64,000 nt of DNA from Phoronis australis (Eukaryota; Phoronida; Phoronidae): assembly GCA_002633005.1 (NCBI GenBank), contig NMRA01000341.1, positions 415,660 to 479,659 of the forward strand, written 5' to 3'. The position numbers and the translations under genes are program-made. The notes beneath the pieces are model-generated. The model saw only the letters and a list, made by a program, of their open reading frames with translations, ran no database searches and was not told where the DNA came from. Positions 37,725-49,976 of the stretch are shown here, piece by piece (within the stretch, counting starts at the first letter, position 1; each line of letters starts with the position of its first letter).

Positions 37725-40700
37725 CCTCATACAAAGGTAAGGTTTGTGATTATTTTAACGCTGATTCCATGATTATTCTACCGATGCCTGTTAACTGAGG
37801 TACTCGCCGCAGTCACCAGTCGGGTTAATCTTTGTTTGTTGTGATATGTGATACGATACTTGACGTAGCAATCGGGATCTTTTCGTACATCAAAGCATTA
37901 TTATTGTTTGGAATGATTTCTAACAGTTTATCAGTGAAAGTGACATCAATCAATGCTGAATGTTTATGCTGTCAACTCGATACAGGTTAATGAGTTAAGA
38001 TTACAATCCAAGCCCAATGGCAAAGGGTACATGAGTGACAAATATTGCATTAGACTATTTGTTTACTCCCTATCATATGTCTTCTGGAAATCTATTACAC
38101 GTTGTGGATGGAAACCTATCACGTCAGTTTTCACGTAACCATTGGTTTTTAGGTTTGAGGGCTTGTACCGTGCAAAGGAGACTGATATGCATCGCTTCTG
38201 CACCGTCCTTGAATGGACAAAAATTGGTTTTCAGCATTTGACTGCAGCTAACCAACAAGATCTTCCCATCCAGTGCAGATCTGTTGTCAAAGCCTACTTT
38301 CAATATTAGAGACAACGAACAAAGCCTTTGAAAAGGAACAACTATTTTCAATTTAAAGAAAGGTATGTAAGTAATTTTGTTAATTTAGTTATTCAGGTCC
38401 TTAGCGGGGGATTGGCATGGGGGGGTTGGGGTTGTAATATTCGGTACAACTGAATGTGTGGAAATAACAGGTAATACATGTTTGAGGAAAAGAGCATGGT
38501 GAGGTAATTCTTAACCTTCACGAAGTCCCTCCAAGTTGATTTCATGAAACTGTTTTGCTACTTGTATCAATTGTAAACCCATGAAAATATTTTACATTTT
38601 CTGAATTCACAGTGACTGAATAGTCTTAACTCATGCCTGGAAATTTGCAAGTCGTTATAACTTCAAATGACTGCCATTTTTGTGAAAATTGCATTTTTGA
38701 TGGTGCCTTTCGATTTGTAATTACTCTTAAACAACAGAAAGATTATCCATCATTTTTAAATGACCCAAGTCTTCATATCTTCTATTAGAAGAAAAATTAA
38801 AAGTCTGAGAAACTTTCCCTCAACCTTAGTCTAGGAGTATGCTTGACAGACCCATGAACCTGTAATCTGAGTTTAAAATTGCTGAAAGTATCAAAATTAA
38901 AAAGGCTTGAAAATGGATAACAAAGGTTTGAAGTTGTCTCAAAAAACTTGTATATTTTGCAGACAAGTGATGCATTTAAAGAATTGTTATGGCTAGGAAA
39001 TGAAAAATAAAGACACAGTTTTATGCAATACTTATTATATATTGTATACACCCTTGGTTTCTGAAAATAGTAATTATTTAATTTTATGTGAAACTGTAGA
39101 GCAGTCACCATATATTTTTGAAAAACAGGGATAACATTTTTGACCCAATCTGGAGTACTTAATTATTCATATTTCAATATTTGTTCCAGGTTCAGTGACA
39201 TTTTAAGGCCACTTCAAGCTGTATCATAGACAAGCATTGTTACTCCGTTCTCTTCCCACAGCACTTCCACACACCAGCAGTGCTGCATGGCACAATGTAC
39301 AAGTCATTGGCCCTGGAGAAATGTGAATCGCAGTACTAAGTTACCATATGACAATGTGCGAGTGGGCTGTCTGTGCATTCAGGCGAACTATATATGACTG
39401 CTACACAAATAAGCCTGGTTGGTGAGGATGCTCTTTCATAGGCAATGGGTCATGTGTGGACAAAGCTTATTTCCTTTCCTGGAAGAAACATGAGGGACTG
39501 AAGCTAAAGAAGACCTAGTGACACTCTGGTCTAGTTCAGGGTCTGATTATGGGCTCAAAACGATTCAAGTGATATGCTGCTGTGTTTACCTTCAAGGGTC
39601 TAATTGTGGATGTTATTGAGGCTGAGTGAGGTTACATGAAAGAAAGCCACGTGTTGAAACTGGACCTTTTTTACAAGCGCTTCTATAGGCCGTTGAAACT
39701 AGATCCCAGTGAAATGAAAGCCAAAAACTGAGTGACATTAAACTTTCCTTTCAGAAGAAAAGCTTTATACTATTGGTAAAGATTGGTACAGATTATGGGG
39801 AAATGACATTCAGTGACTGCATCATTGTCTTGTTGTATGTTTTCAATTGTAGCTGGCTGGATAAGAATCTGCTATGCACAAGATTCGAGAATAAACAATT
39901 ATCAGTGTATTTAAAAACAAATGGCAAACTTAAAAAGCACAGAAAGAAACAACATTGCGACGGTGTCCATAATCAGGCATATCAGGTGCTTAATTTCTGA
40001 ATTACGTTCAATTCTCTCAGGTTATTGCTGAAGGATTGCTTTTACTTTGTCCAGTGGTAAAATAGATGGTCGGGCGGTTGGTTTCGGTTGTTTTCTCTCA
40101 CCTGTAACAGAATAGTTGGAGAAATATTAACAAATTGTAAAAGAAAAGATAAGACAAAACTACTTTTGTGAGGCAGAACATACTTGACATTTCATCTTCA
40201 TGTTTATGTGTAGAAACTAATAACCTTTGTACCCAAGTCTTATTTAATATCTGAATTAAAATATGTGAAACAGGCTAAAAGTGATTTAACAATGTGTATT
40301 TTTCATGACACTTAAAATGTGCTTCTGAGCTCAAAAAAGTAAAATTCATTCTAGGTGTCAATTTTTTTCCAATGCAATGTTATGACGTATACTGAATTAA
40401 GGCTTATTCATGTTAATTCGATAACTGATCTGGTAGTCCTGGGGGTGGGATCCACGATAAAATAAGGAAACTCACTCATCTAGAGAATTTTATAGGAAAC
40501 AGCATAGTTTTGAAGAGAAACTGCTGTGAAAAAGTCACCCTTGACTTCTGTGCATCACGTACCACACACCTCTTATTTTGGGAGCACTCCCACCCAGGAT
40601 AATATGAATATGTGCTGCTAGTCTACCCGGCATCGGGTGAGTTTCCTAAAAGAAACACTTAGTTCCACTCAATAAACCCGTTATAATTCAGTGGGGTAAG

Positions 40701-43700
40701 TGGTGGGGATAACATCACCGAACGATGTTGATAGAAACTGATTGCTAAAAACTTACCAAGTAATGTTGTGTAGTCTCCGAATGGAACGGCATAGCACACA
40801 CGGGGTTTCAGCATCCACACACTTTTTGTCAGTTAGTTGACCCTGTTGACCGCAATTGTCTACGAATATAGTAACCTTAGTTCTTTTGGGAATTTGTGGC
40901 CACCTGTCGAAGACTTTCACCAGGAAAATTAGCAGTAATAAGGCTTAGCGCGACGACGTATTTTCATGAAAATTCCATCTTTTACGAGTTGTTTACATGC
41001 AGACAGCCACGCATGCGCAATTCAATCACCACTAGTACAGCAGCGACACCGCGAGGAGAATTCTCCGAGTAGCCCCATTGACGGGTGCAATGCCTCAACT
41101 ACATGTACATGTATGGCAGCAAGTGTTTAAAAGAGTTGTTATTACAAGGTGGAGCGCTCACTGGTTTGGTCAAAGTGCATGGCCACAGACAATTACTGTA
41201 TGCAAAGGTTCTCGAAGCCCTAGAAATACTGTGTGATCCAGATGACAAAAGGTTCTTGGGAATGTCTTCGCATAACAATCGGGGAATGACTTTACGATAG
41301 ATGTACTCTTGGGGCGAAGTAAATGGTACCCAAGAGTACATTTAAACCAAAGACCTATCAGTAAAGGGAATAAAGGGAAATGTTAGAATGCTTGGAAAGA
41401 TTCGCATAAGTTGAATTGCAAAGGAATGCTGCAAATCGTCGATTTGTTCGAAACCATCTAAACCATTCATCAACTCCATCGCAGATTGCCATTAAGACAT
41501 CTGTGATGAAATTTGCTGGTTTTTATGACGTAATATTGTGCATCCGAACCGGCAATCGAAATACCGAGATTGAGAAGGTACTTGGAGTTTCAGGAATCAA
41601 ACTTCTCGAATTTCGTGATATCCTAAAGTTGTTTCGGACAATTTGCGTATCTATAGCCATCTATGAAAGCAGTTTTTCTAAGATAAATCTCATAAAAACG
41701 TATTTGAGATTTAAAAGGGCCCCAAACACAGTTTTCAGAACTTGGAATATTTTCAGTTGAAAGCGAGTTGGCCCGAGACCAAGATTTTAAAGCTGCTATT
41801 GACAAATTCGCGTTTTAGAAAGCTAGGAAATCACCATCCAAATTCTTAAACATGGTGGGCTGAGCGGGTGGTTTGGTTTGGTGAGGGTGACACCTAAAAC
41901 CTTTGCCCCGGGTGTCACCCGTGTTAGGTACGCCGCTAGAAAGTTTGATGTTGTTTTAACAGAGGAGGCAGACAAAAGATTGCTAAAATGCATAGTGCTT
42001 TTTAAAGTTTGTGATTGTTTCGCGTACATCGATAAAAATGTTTGAAAGACCCCTCTTTACGTCGAGTAATATTACACTCAAATAATACGTCTCACACATT
42101 GAATATCCTTGCGAACAACTTGTTTATATTCATTTTTTCAACTCAACTTGTAGTGCGCTTGCAAATTCTCAGGCCCAAGTTCAAATCCCTTGCTTTAGCC
42201 AAGTTTCGAATTTCCCGCTAAATCTATATGTCACGAAAATGGTTATTAAATTGTCGTATGTGCAGAAAAACACAATAGGTGAAGGATAAGCTCTGTAGTT
42301 TTTGTTGCTCCGATAGTCAGTGCCCTCTGTTACGCATTACGGTACATATTTACAAAGTGGGTGGGAGGCCTATTACTGTACATGAAATAAAATAAAAGCG
42401 TTCATAGTTGAACTGAGACGGGTTACAAACGAATTACTTGGAATTTGGCTGGAGGCCGTGACTTGCTTAACAACTGACACTAACCCGCAGTGAACACAAT
42501 GAGCATGGTCTGAAGCAATAACCACCTATCAGCTCTTCTGAAATCGATGAACCTTTTTATCTGAGTAAGGAACCCGATTTTTCATCAGTAATTCAGCTTT
42601 CGCTATTCAGCTTGTCTCTTTGTATTCGAATGTTTAGTGGTGACGTATGTACCACAATTATGACGAGATTAGGACCCAGAAATAGGAATACAAATCTAAA
42701 CACAAAATAATGTGTTTGCATCAAACGGTTTGCCCCGACAACGGTTTTACCCATTGTATTCTCCCGGGGGGTTAAGAGGGATTAAGACTGACCTGGTCCA
42801 TGTAGCCAGGAAATAATTCTTCGAAGCGCTTAGCAAATCATAGCGCTACATAAATCCAGACAAATTTTTCTTAGTGTTTTTGATTTTGGCATTTTAACAT
42901 TATTTGACCTGATCCAAAACGTCAAAATGACGTCATACTAAACAAGCGCAGATATTTGTCGTTTGCGTGTGACGCCACAAGAGGAATACGGTACAACAAA
43001 GCTACATATATTCAGATGGAAGGTTTCAAATAAATGCTCATTTATGTGATGCGGATTGTAGTCTTTCATTTTTCTGTACGGTAAATCGGATTGTAACGTG
43101 TCGGACAAATTTCGAAAGCACGAACGAGCCCGATAATTACTTTAATGCTTGATCCCTGTAGACCAGTTAAGTGCATTTGCGTTTTTTGTGTACCATGTAC
43201 CAAAACATCACCACGTGACGTAGATTATACATGCATTGCATATATTAAACTTAAAGGTGATAAACGTCATCAATTGTGAATGAAAACCTTGCTAAAATCG
43301 GACTTCCATTCACAAATGAACAAAGACCTAACCCCTACTTTATTATTGTCATCAATGTTCTGCGGGTAATTTGTCTAGCATCACATCTGTCTATTTCAAG
43401 AAGTCTTTTTTCCTAATCCTTTACCAATGAAACAACTTTAACTTGTGTAATTTTCCATTTTCACTTTCTATGGAGACGGGTTCAAATCAACCGATTTATG
43501 CAACACGTACCTGTGTATATATAATCGACGACTAAGCATTTTAAAATTCTCTAGAATAAATCATGACGAGTCATTCTTGGCATTGAGAAATCGGTACGAA
43601 TTCGTTACAACGGCTAGCTGGTAAACAACTGCCGGACATTCCCGAGCTGTTGAGCCAATGGTATTTGGTGCACTCATTATTTGTACATCTTTACAGCTGA

Positions 43701-45500
43701 CCAGAGAAAGATCTAACACGTTTTAAAACGAAGTTTCATTGAATATTACTGCGGCTAGGATTGCAGATTTTTAAGGAAAAAGATACAACTTAAGTATTTT
43801 ATTTTGAACAGTAGGTTGTACGGACGCCGTGACTAAATGATGACCGAAGAAAAAGTTTCGTATAACAAGATCGTACGCCTATTCTTTAGTAAGCCAAGAG
43901 CTAGTGAGCCGTGTTCAGTCATTAGGGCACTAGATGCATTCTAAACCTCGAAATACATTCGGCGTTTCAATTCAAATCTAGAACCCTGCTGCTGAGAAAT
44001 CGAAATATATTGCAAGTAATAACACAGCAAGCTCGAACTAATGCAATGACAAGACCGACGTGTACACCATACGCATTGAAATTTGAAATAAAAACTACTT
44101 CATCGATCGTTTGTGCCAACACGAAGAGCTGAACTCGAACGATGAGCTGCAATTCATTACTGAACTCATCAGTCTTTCATTTTCTTTCATGTCTTCGTTT
44201 CATCGAACGACGTACTTACTGATTGGCCTCAAACTTTGAGGTCCGAGACTGAGCCATTGGCTGACCATTCACTAAGATCATACCTTGGTATTTTAAACCC
44301 AATAAATTAGGTAATTACCAGCTGATGAGGGAAACAGCTAACTCACCATTGTGGCCTCAGAACTTCAATTGAGCGCTTCTTTATCCAGATTGATGGTAAC
44401 GAAATTTATGCATAACGAGCATTCTCTGTTTTATCAACATTCAAGAGTCCATATGCTGTGCTAAAACGGTGTTGTTTTCTGATAAGACAGGCTGCCGTGA
44501 TGAAGGCAAAATACGATGACGCGTACAGCGTTATTTGCGGAAATTGCCTATCAGAAATTATAGCTGAACGCTGCTTGTTCACGTAAAATCACAGGGCATC
44601 AACATCCCATCTGTGCCGTCAGCCTATATGCCATTTCACCAACACTCCTAAAAGTTGTTCCCAATTGCACGCGGGAAATACGAGGATCGGATTTCATTCG
44701 GTGGCCCGACTTACAAGCTATGAGCGCTGCCGAGATCGAACCGAATCCTCTCAACTCAGTGTGAACATGAACAATCAATCCTACGCGCATATGGCGTATT
44801 ATCTGAGGCGTTACCTAGAGAAATAAGGTACTTGTATTCTAGACGCAACCAACCGTCAAGGTTCTAAGAATTAAATTTCCGCAGCTGCGTTTGCTTGTCT
44901 AAACGATTTGCAGAGGCTGGTTTTCTTCGCGTTATAGTGATTAATTACCCAATACAACTGTTTCAGAAAGCGTGCCCTGGAAGAGCAGTGTTTCATGGCG
45001 ACGGCTAGTACACAACCCTCGATAGTCCGACCACAAGAAAAGCGATCACGAAACTCGTAAGATGTACATGTATAAAAGCGCAAAAGACAATGATAATTAC
45101 CCTCAGGACGAAAGCAATCTATAACTGAGCATGTCTATTACAAATGGCATTTTCATTAGATTTGATGACCGTATACGTTATCAATGTGTCTACTTCACAA
45201 GATGCGCGTCTCGTATGGTTTTGAAATGATAGTGTTTACTCTTGAAGTGTTTCGTTTGAACATTTATGTGATTGGTTTTTAGTCGCTTCAGATCGTAGCG
45301 AACTTCCTGAAAGGAGGGCGCTAGCCGTTGAGAGTAAACGAGTTTTTATCGCTAAACATGGCTGTTTCATGCCGCGGTGTACTTACAGAACTACACTGTA
45401 CATGTACTTCGTCTGTGCACCCATCGTCTCCTGCTGTACATGCACCTTCTAAACCCCTTACAGATTCTTATTGGAATACGGCAGATATGTTTCTATGAAG
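37725..45500. other. no gene seen
   Basis: About 7.8 kb with only short open frames and no known motif. Local symmetry near 41880-41940 (GGTGACACC / GGTGTCACC) is noted. No repeat boundary could be set. Confidence 0.4.
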
Positions 45501-46900
45501 CTAACAACTGATCGTGACAACAAATTAAAGACCAATTTCTCAATTATATTATTTTTAAAATATTTTTTTTTACTTTTGGCTCCGTATCTTGAGGGTTCGT
45601 GATTTTTTAGGAAATAAGTTTTTATTACGGTAACAGTGATGGTCTTCTGTTTTCGGATGGGCATAACATGTTTTACGCCGCTTTGTGGCCGTTTTTCTTG
45701 ACTAAGTCCGTTTTCTGGCAACTTAATCCCTATGTGTCAAAAATCTCGGATCATTATGAAAAGCTGATGTGTTTCTGATCTAGAAAGTCACAACTGGTGT
45801 TAATTTTTGAACGTGTCGGACTACTGTGTCATTGACGGATTTTTGTGAAATTTGGCAAATCGGTTTGTGTAAAGGAATCAACGATACCTTTTCAATTTTG
45901 GAGTAGTCGTATTCTTTGCCACCCAGTGGCCATTTATTATTTCGGGTCCATTTTTGGCGTCCACCTATTTATCCGCCACAGTCAAATCCAAAGATGACTA
46001 TGAAACTTAGCGGTTGTGTTTAGTCATGGGAACATCGTGGCGGACATAATTTTGGATGACTTGGACAATTGTGGCTGTATTAGAGACGACCNAACTGGTG
46101 TTAATTTTTGAACGTGTCGGACTACTGTGTCGCCCCCCAGTGGCGATTTTGTTTTTGTGTCTGCTGCCGAATCGGCTCTTTAACCCTTTAAGAGATCTTT
46201 GTAAAGTTTGGCAACTCTGTTCCTATGGAGCCGAATACAAACATTAACGATTGCGGAATTCTATTGAGGAGACGACAACGCCTTCCCATTTTAATTCGAA
46301 CTGACTGGCGTTTTCTGAGTACATTTTTTACGTCCGCCTATCTATTCGCCAAACCGCTCAAAGAATCATTATGTAAATTGGCAGTTACGTTCCTGATCAG
46401 AAGACAGCAGCTGGTATTGATTTCCCGACATGTTTGACTATTCTGGCGCCCCCTAGTAGCTTTTGTTTTACAATACGGCTTTAAACATTTAAACGACCTT
46501 TATTAAATTTTGCTCCTATGCAGATGGCAAGAGATGACGAGTTCCACACGAACTGGAGCACAGCTGTGCCCCCTATAGAGTCAATTTATTATTAACGTTT
46601 GTCTTTGTATCTTTGGAGTTCATTGACGGATTTTTGTGAAATTTGGCAAATCGGTTTGTGTAAAGGAATCAACGATACCTTTTCAATTTTGGAGTAGTCG
46701 TATTCTTTGCCACCCAGTGGCCATTTATTATTTCGGGTCCATTTTTGGCGTCCACCTATTTATCCGCCACAGTCAAATCCAAAGATGACTATGAAACTTA
46801 GCGGTTGTGTTTAGTCATGGGAACATCGTGGCGGACATAATTTTGGATGACTTGGACAATTGTGGCTGTATTAGAGACGACCGCAAAACTGTAATTTTAT
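45500..46900 (+). repeat. array of degenerate repeat units, with a false-looking duplication
   Basis: Units carry a GCCCCC-AGTGGC or GCGCCCCCTAGTAGC block followed by a TTTGGCAA-like block. This is the opposite orientation to 9330-10200; compare CACAGCTGTGCCCCCTATAG here with its inverse there. Positions 45831-46091 and 46622-46882 are the same 261 bp repeated, with a single N at 46092 between them. Confidence 0.6.
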
Positions 46901-47550
46901 TGTAACGGGGGCGGTATCTACGACCAAGGCGCCCCGATTTTACGAGCCCGGTGCGGACTGAGGGTGATGTTGAAAACTAAAAGTTGGTGAATAATACATA
47001 GGTTTATTGTAAGAATATATATATATGACTACAATATTTCACACTTACAAGCAATCCAGTTGTTCCATGACTTAGTATCGCAGCGTTGTGATTCATACAG
47101 TTCTGATACACGGGCAAGCCAGTCGCTGATTAATACTTGTGTGTGCAAGAACGGGGCAATTTGGTTATTCAGATCCGAAAGGTGAGGTGCAATCAAGCGC
47201 GGGAGGAGCCCGAGAATTGCTGGGGCTAAACTATTGGCAACCAAGTTCGGGAGGAGCCCGAAAGCTGCACAAACAGTTGCAATTTGGTGTGAGTGAAGGT
47301 GTACATGTTTGCTTCTTGAACTCTGCGACTGGACTCCTCGTGTCTGACAGAGACAAAGCTTAAGTACACAATTTCAACCAATCAGACACGATCTGAAGGG
47401 CAAGGCCCATAGCTCCTAGCTTCTGACCATATTTGGCCATGTCCAAAGGACTCAACATCATAGGAAAATTCCATACGTAATACACAGCTTGACCACTAGA
47501 GGGCGCATATATCTTTCTTACATAATCATGTCCAGGGCACACCTGTTACA
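46901..47550 (-). repeat. 3' LTR of the retroelement
   Basis: The 650-bp repeat begins TGTAACGGGG and ends CCTGTTACA, with 6-bp inverted ends. It matches 55477-56121 with about a dozen substitutions and two indels. It carries AATAAA on the minus strand at 47003-47008 and two GGGAGGAGCCCGA palindromes near 47200 and 47250. Confidence 0.95.
47003..47008 (-). promoter_or_regulatory. polyadenylation signal in the LTR
   Basis: AATAAA on the minus strand, about 540 nt into the LTR. This is the expected place for the R/U5 poly(A) signal that ends the element's transcript. Confidence 0.6.
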
Positions 47551-47571
47551 CTCCCCCTGCCTCAGATCTTG
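47551..47571 (-). promoter_or_regulatory. polypurine tract
   Basis: On the minus strand GAGGCAGGGGGAG directly abuts the TG start of the 3' LTR. This is the normal site for second-strand priming in LTR elements and fixes the element's orientation. Confidence 0.85.
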
Positions 47572-47814
47572 TCACCCCCGTGACTGATAATAAAAAATAA
47601 AATAAACAGGAGAGAACTTCAAACCACTTAAACATATCGATATCAAAATCAAACTAATAACGGCAAAAAGAAACTATCCAAACACCATGAGCAACTTACA
47701 CAGTAACAGTGCCCGTAATAAAAAAAATCAAACTAATACAAAAAAAATAAATAAAAGAAAACAATTAAGGTGCGGCCATCACCTGTACACATATAAACGA
47801 ACTAAAAACACTAG

Positions 47815-48286
47815 CTAGCTAATATAACGGCGGTATGGCTCGACGGGGACGGAACCAGTGCTGTTTGGGGGAGACATACATCCGGCCTTCTCGGTCCCAA
47901 CGCACTGCCTCGTCTCGCGCCACGGTAACTCATCAGGAAATGGCTGGGGAACGTCCCTTCTGGCGTCTACCTCTCGCCGGCGTTCTGCAGCAGCGACAGC
48001 CTTTGCATGTTTCCGGTTCTGAACCAGTATTTCTGTCGTTCCGTCGTGGCCTGTCTTGCGTTGGTGTTTTCGGCACGCGTGCCTAGCTGAAAACCTACGC
48101 TTACAATGTGAACAACAGGTAAGTTTAATTAACGGTGAGCAAGTCTTTTCGTGCCGCTTCAGCGTGTAAAATTTGGTGAACGTCCTGTCACACTCGGCGC
48201 ACTTGTATACGGGTCGAGATCGGCTGGTGGCCTCCTCTTGCTTCCCCACAGGTTGCTCCACCTCTGCAGGATCTGTCTGAAGGTCT
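47815..48286 (-). CDS. retroelement ORF3: zinc-finger protein of unknown role
   Basis: This frame, about 156 codons, lies between pol and the polypurine tract. It contains two zinc-finger motifs. The first is YKCAECDRTFTKFYTLKRH...C (C-x2-C-x12-H-x3-C) and the second is CSHCKRRFSARHACRKHQRKTGH (C-x2-C-x12-H-x5-H). A basic stretch AAAERRREVDARRD and a Pro-rich tail follow. There is no in-frame ATG before the fingers. A strong acceptor, a T-rich tract then CTTCTTGCAG, ends at 48287, and the frame continues that of pol after one TAA (48316-48318). Expression by splicing or by stop readthrough is therefore conceivable. The position is where env sits in some LTR elements. DNA or RNA binding is inferred from the fingers only. 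Confidence 0.75.
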
Positions 48287-48315
48287 CTGCAAGAAGTAAC
48301 AAAATAAAAAAAACA

Positions 48316-49022
48316 TTATAGAAACCGGGCCGGTTTCTTGATCAATCTGCCTCGGCGGTTGCGAACAACTGGGGTACTTGCTGCAGCGTGGACAGCGCCA
48401 CGGCAGCCAGTACCCGAAGAAACATTATTCTGAGCCTCACTCAGAATGTCCAGAGAGCCAGAACACAATTCACTGTCGACCTCTTCTAGTGAGCTTACCA
48501 CCTCTGCCCCCTGATCAGGCTCCGGAGTGGCATCTCGTCCCTCGTGAACTCCAGTAGGCCCATGCCACGGCTTCAAATGATCAACATGGACTACAATTTT
48601 GGGCATATCAGGTCCCTTCTGAATTTCATACAGCACATCACTTACTCGTCTAACTATCGTGTAGGGGCCCACCCACCCAAGACCAAGTTTCTGGTTAGCA
48701 GTTGGAGGGTACCATCGGAAGACCCAGTCCCCATCACGAAATTCGCGAAATTTCTCTCGGGCATCGTTAGTACTTCTTCTGGCGCTGAAAACTTGAATTC
48801 AACGCCTCCCGAGCAAAGCTCCAGGCGTCCTCCAGCGTCTGACACAGCCACTCGTTGTATTCACTGGCACATTCTGACACAACATCATCAGGAGGGTTAC
48901 CAGCTATGACATCTAAAGGTAGCGACACCTCCCGACCGAACAATAACTTGTATGGTGTGAAACCAGTGCTTTCATGCTCTGAAGAACGATATGCCATCAT
49001 GACGTGCGGTAGATGGTCGTCC
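48316..49022 (-). pseudogene. pol: integrase C-terminal part with GPY module, frameshifted
   Basis: On the minus strand it continues the integrase core (HVMMAYRSSEHESTGFTPYK, FGREVSLPLDVI) to an RQKKY end. There, at about 48770, one extra A shifts the frame. The next frame gives FREFRDGDWVFRWYPP and the GPY module (GPYTIVRRVSDVLYEIQKG, VHVDHLKPWHG), ending with KKPARFL and TAA at 48316. No chromodomain follows. The first 60 bp (48963-49022) duplicate 49024-49083 across an N. Confidence 0.85.
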
Positions 49023-49023
49023 N

Positions 49024-49976
49024 CCAGTGCTTTCATGCTCTGAAGAACGATATGCCATCATGACGTACAGTAGATGGTCGTCCCAGTCCCTCCGATGTTT
49101 GTCGACAAACATGGCCAACATCCCTTGGACCGTGCGATTAAACCGCTCCACCATGCCATCGGATTGCGGACGATATGGGGTGGTTCTAGTCTTCTGCATT
49201 CCGAGCAATTGACAAAGTTCAGAGAACAAGTTACTCTCAAACTCCCGACCCTGATCAGAATGGATGAACGTTGGTACACCAAATCTGGAGATAAACTCTG
49301 TCGCGAGTTTGTCTGCGACTGTCTGAGCCGTGTGGTTTGGTAAGGCATAAGCTTGCGTCCACTTGGTAAAGTAGTCTCCGACCACCATGATGTATTCCAT
49401 ATCATTGTACGACTTTGGAAGAGGACCAAGTATGTCCAGGGCAATGCGCTGGAATGGAGCGCCTGCTTGCCCCTGCTGAAGTGGTGCCCGACCTCTGCCC
49501 GGACCTGGTTTGCGACGTGCGCACATCTCGCAACGCTTGCATCACCTGGAAACATCACCCTGCAGCCCTGGCCAGTAGAAACGAGAACGGACGGTCCTAA
49601 TAGTCTTGTCGCGACCAAAATGTCCTGCTGTCCTTGCGTCATGCGTCAGCTTGAGAACCTGACTTCGTAACTGACGTGGAAGTACGATCACCATTCGATC
49701 ACCGCCGCCACCGGCGTCGATCCAACGCCGATACAGAACACCATCCTGCAAGCGCAAAAGGTTCCACTCAGAAAACAAACGCCGGGTACCCCAGGAGTGC
49801 CCCAATATAGCTTTAAGCTCAGGCTTCTCCGACGACTCAGACATGAATTTCACAGCTGGACCTATGACCTTATCGTTCCGTTGCAGAGCACGAAGCTCAT
49901 CTTTATTCCAGGTAGGCAGCCAGGCGTCACTCTCAGGGTTTTCACGTTCCTTGGTAACACGTCTTCCCCGTCGCAC
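49024..49976 (-). pseudogene. pol: integrase zinc domain and catalytic core
   Basis: The minus strand first gives the HHCC domain (HDARTAGHFGRDKTIRTVRS, then CKRCEMC). It is broken by a TGA at 49542-49544 just before CKRC. The core follows, with the three acidic residues of the D,D-35-E site: ALDILGPLP, FIHSDQGREF and SDGMVERFNR. It would join the cDNA to host DNA in the nucleus. The segment ends at the N at 49023. The zinc domain start also appears at 51045-51200. Confidence 0.9.

Noticed and set aside
47139-47363. 74-codon frame, repeated at 55707-55934
   Set aside because: It is part of the LTR, on the strand opposite to the element's genes; it is shared only because the LTRs are repeats.
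48316-48672. chromodomain at the integrase end
   Set aside because: After the GPY module the sequence is acidic and low complexity, without the aromatic cage pattern of a chromodomain.
49058-49642. 194-codon minus-strand frame in another phase
   Set aside because: It overlaps the integrase core in a wrong frame; the integrase frame has all catalytic motifs.
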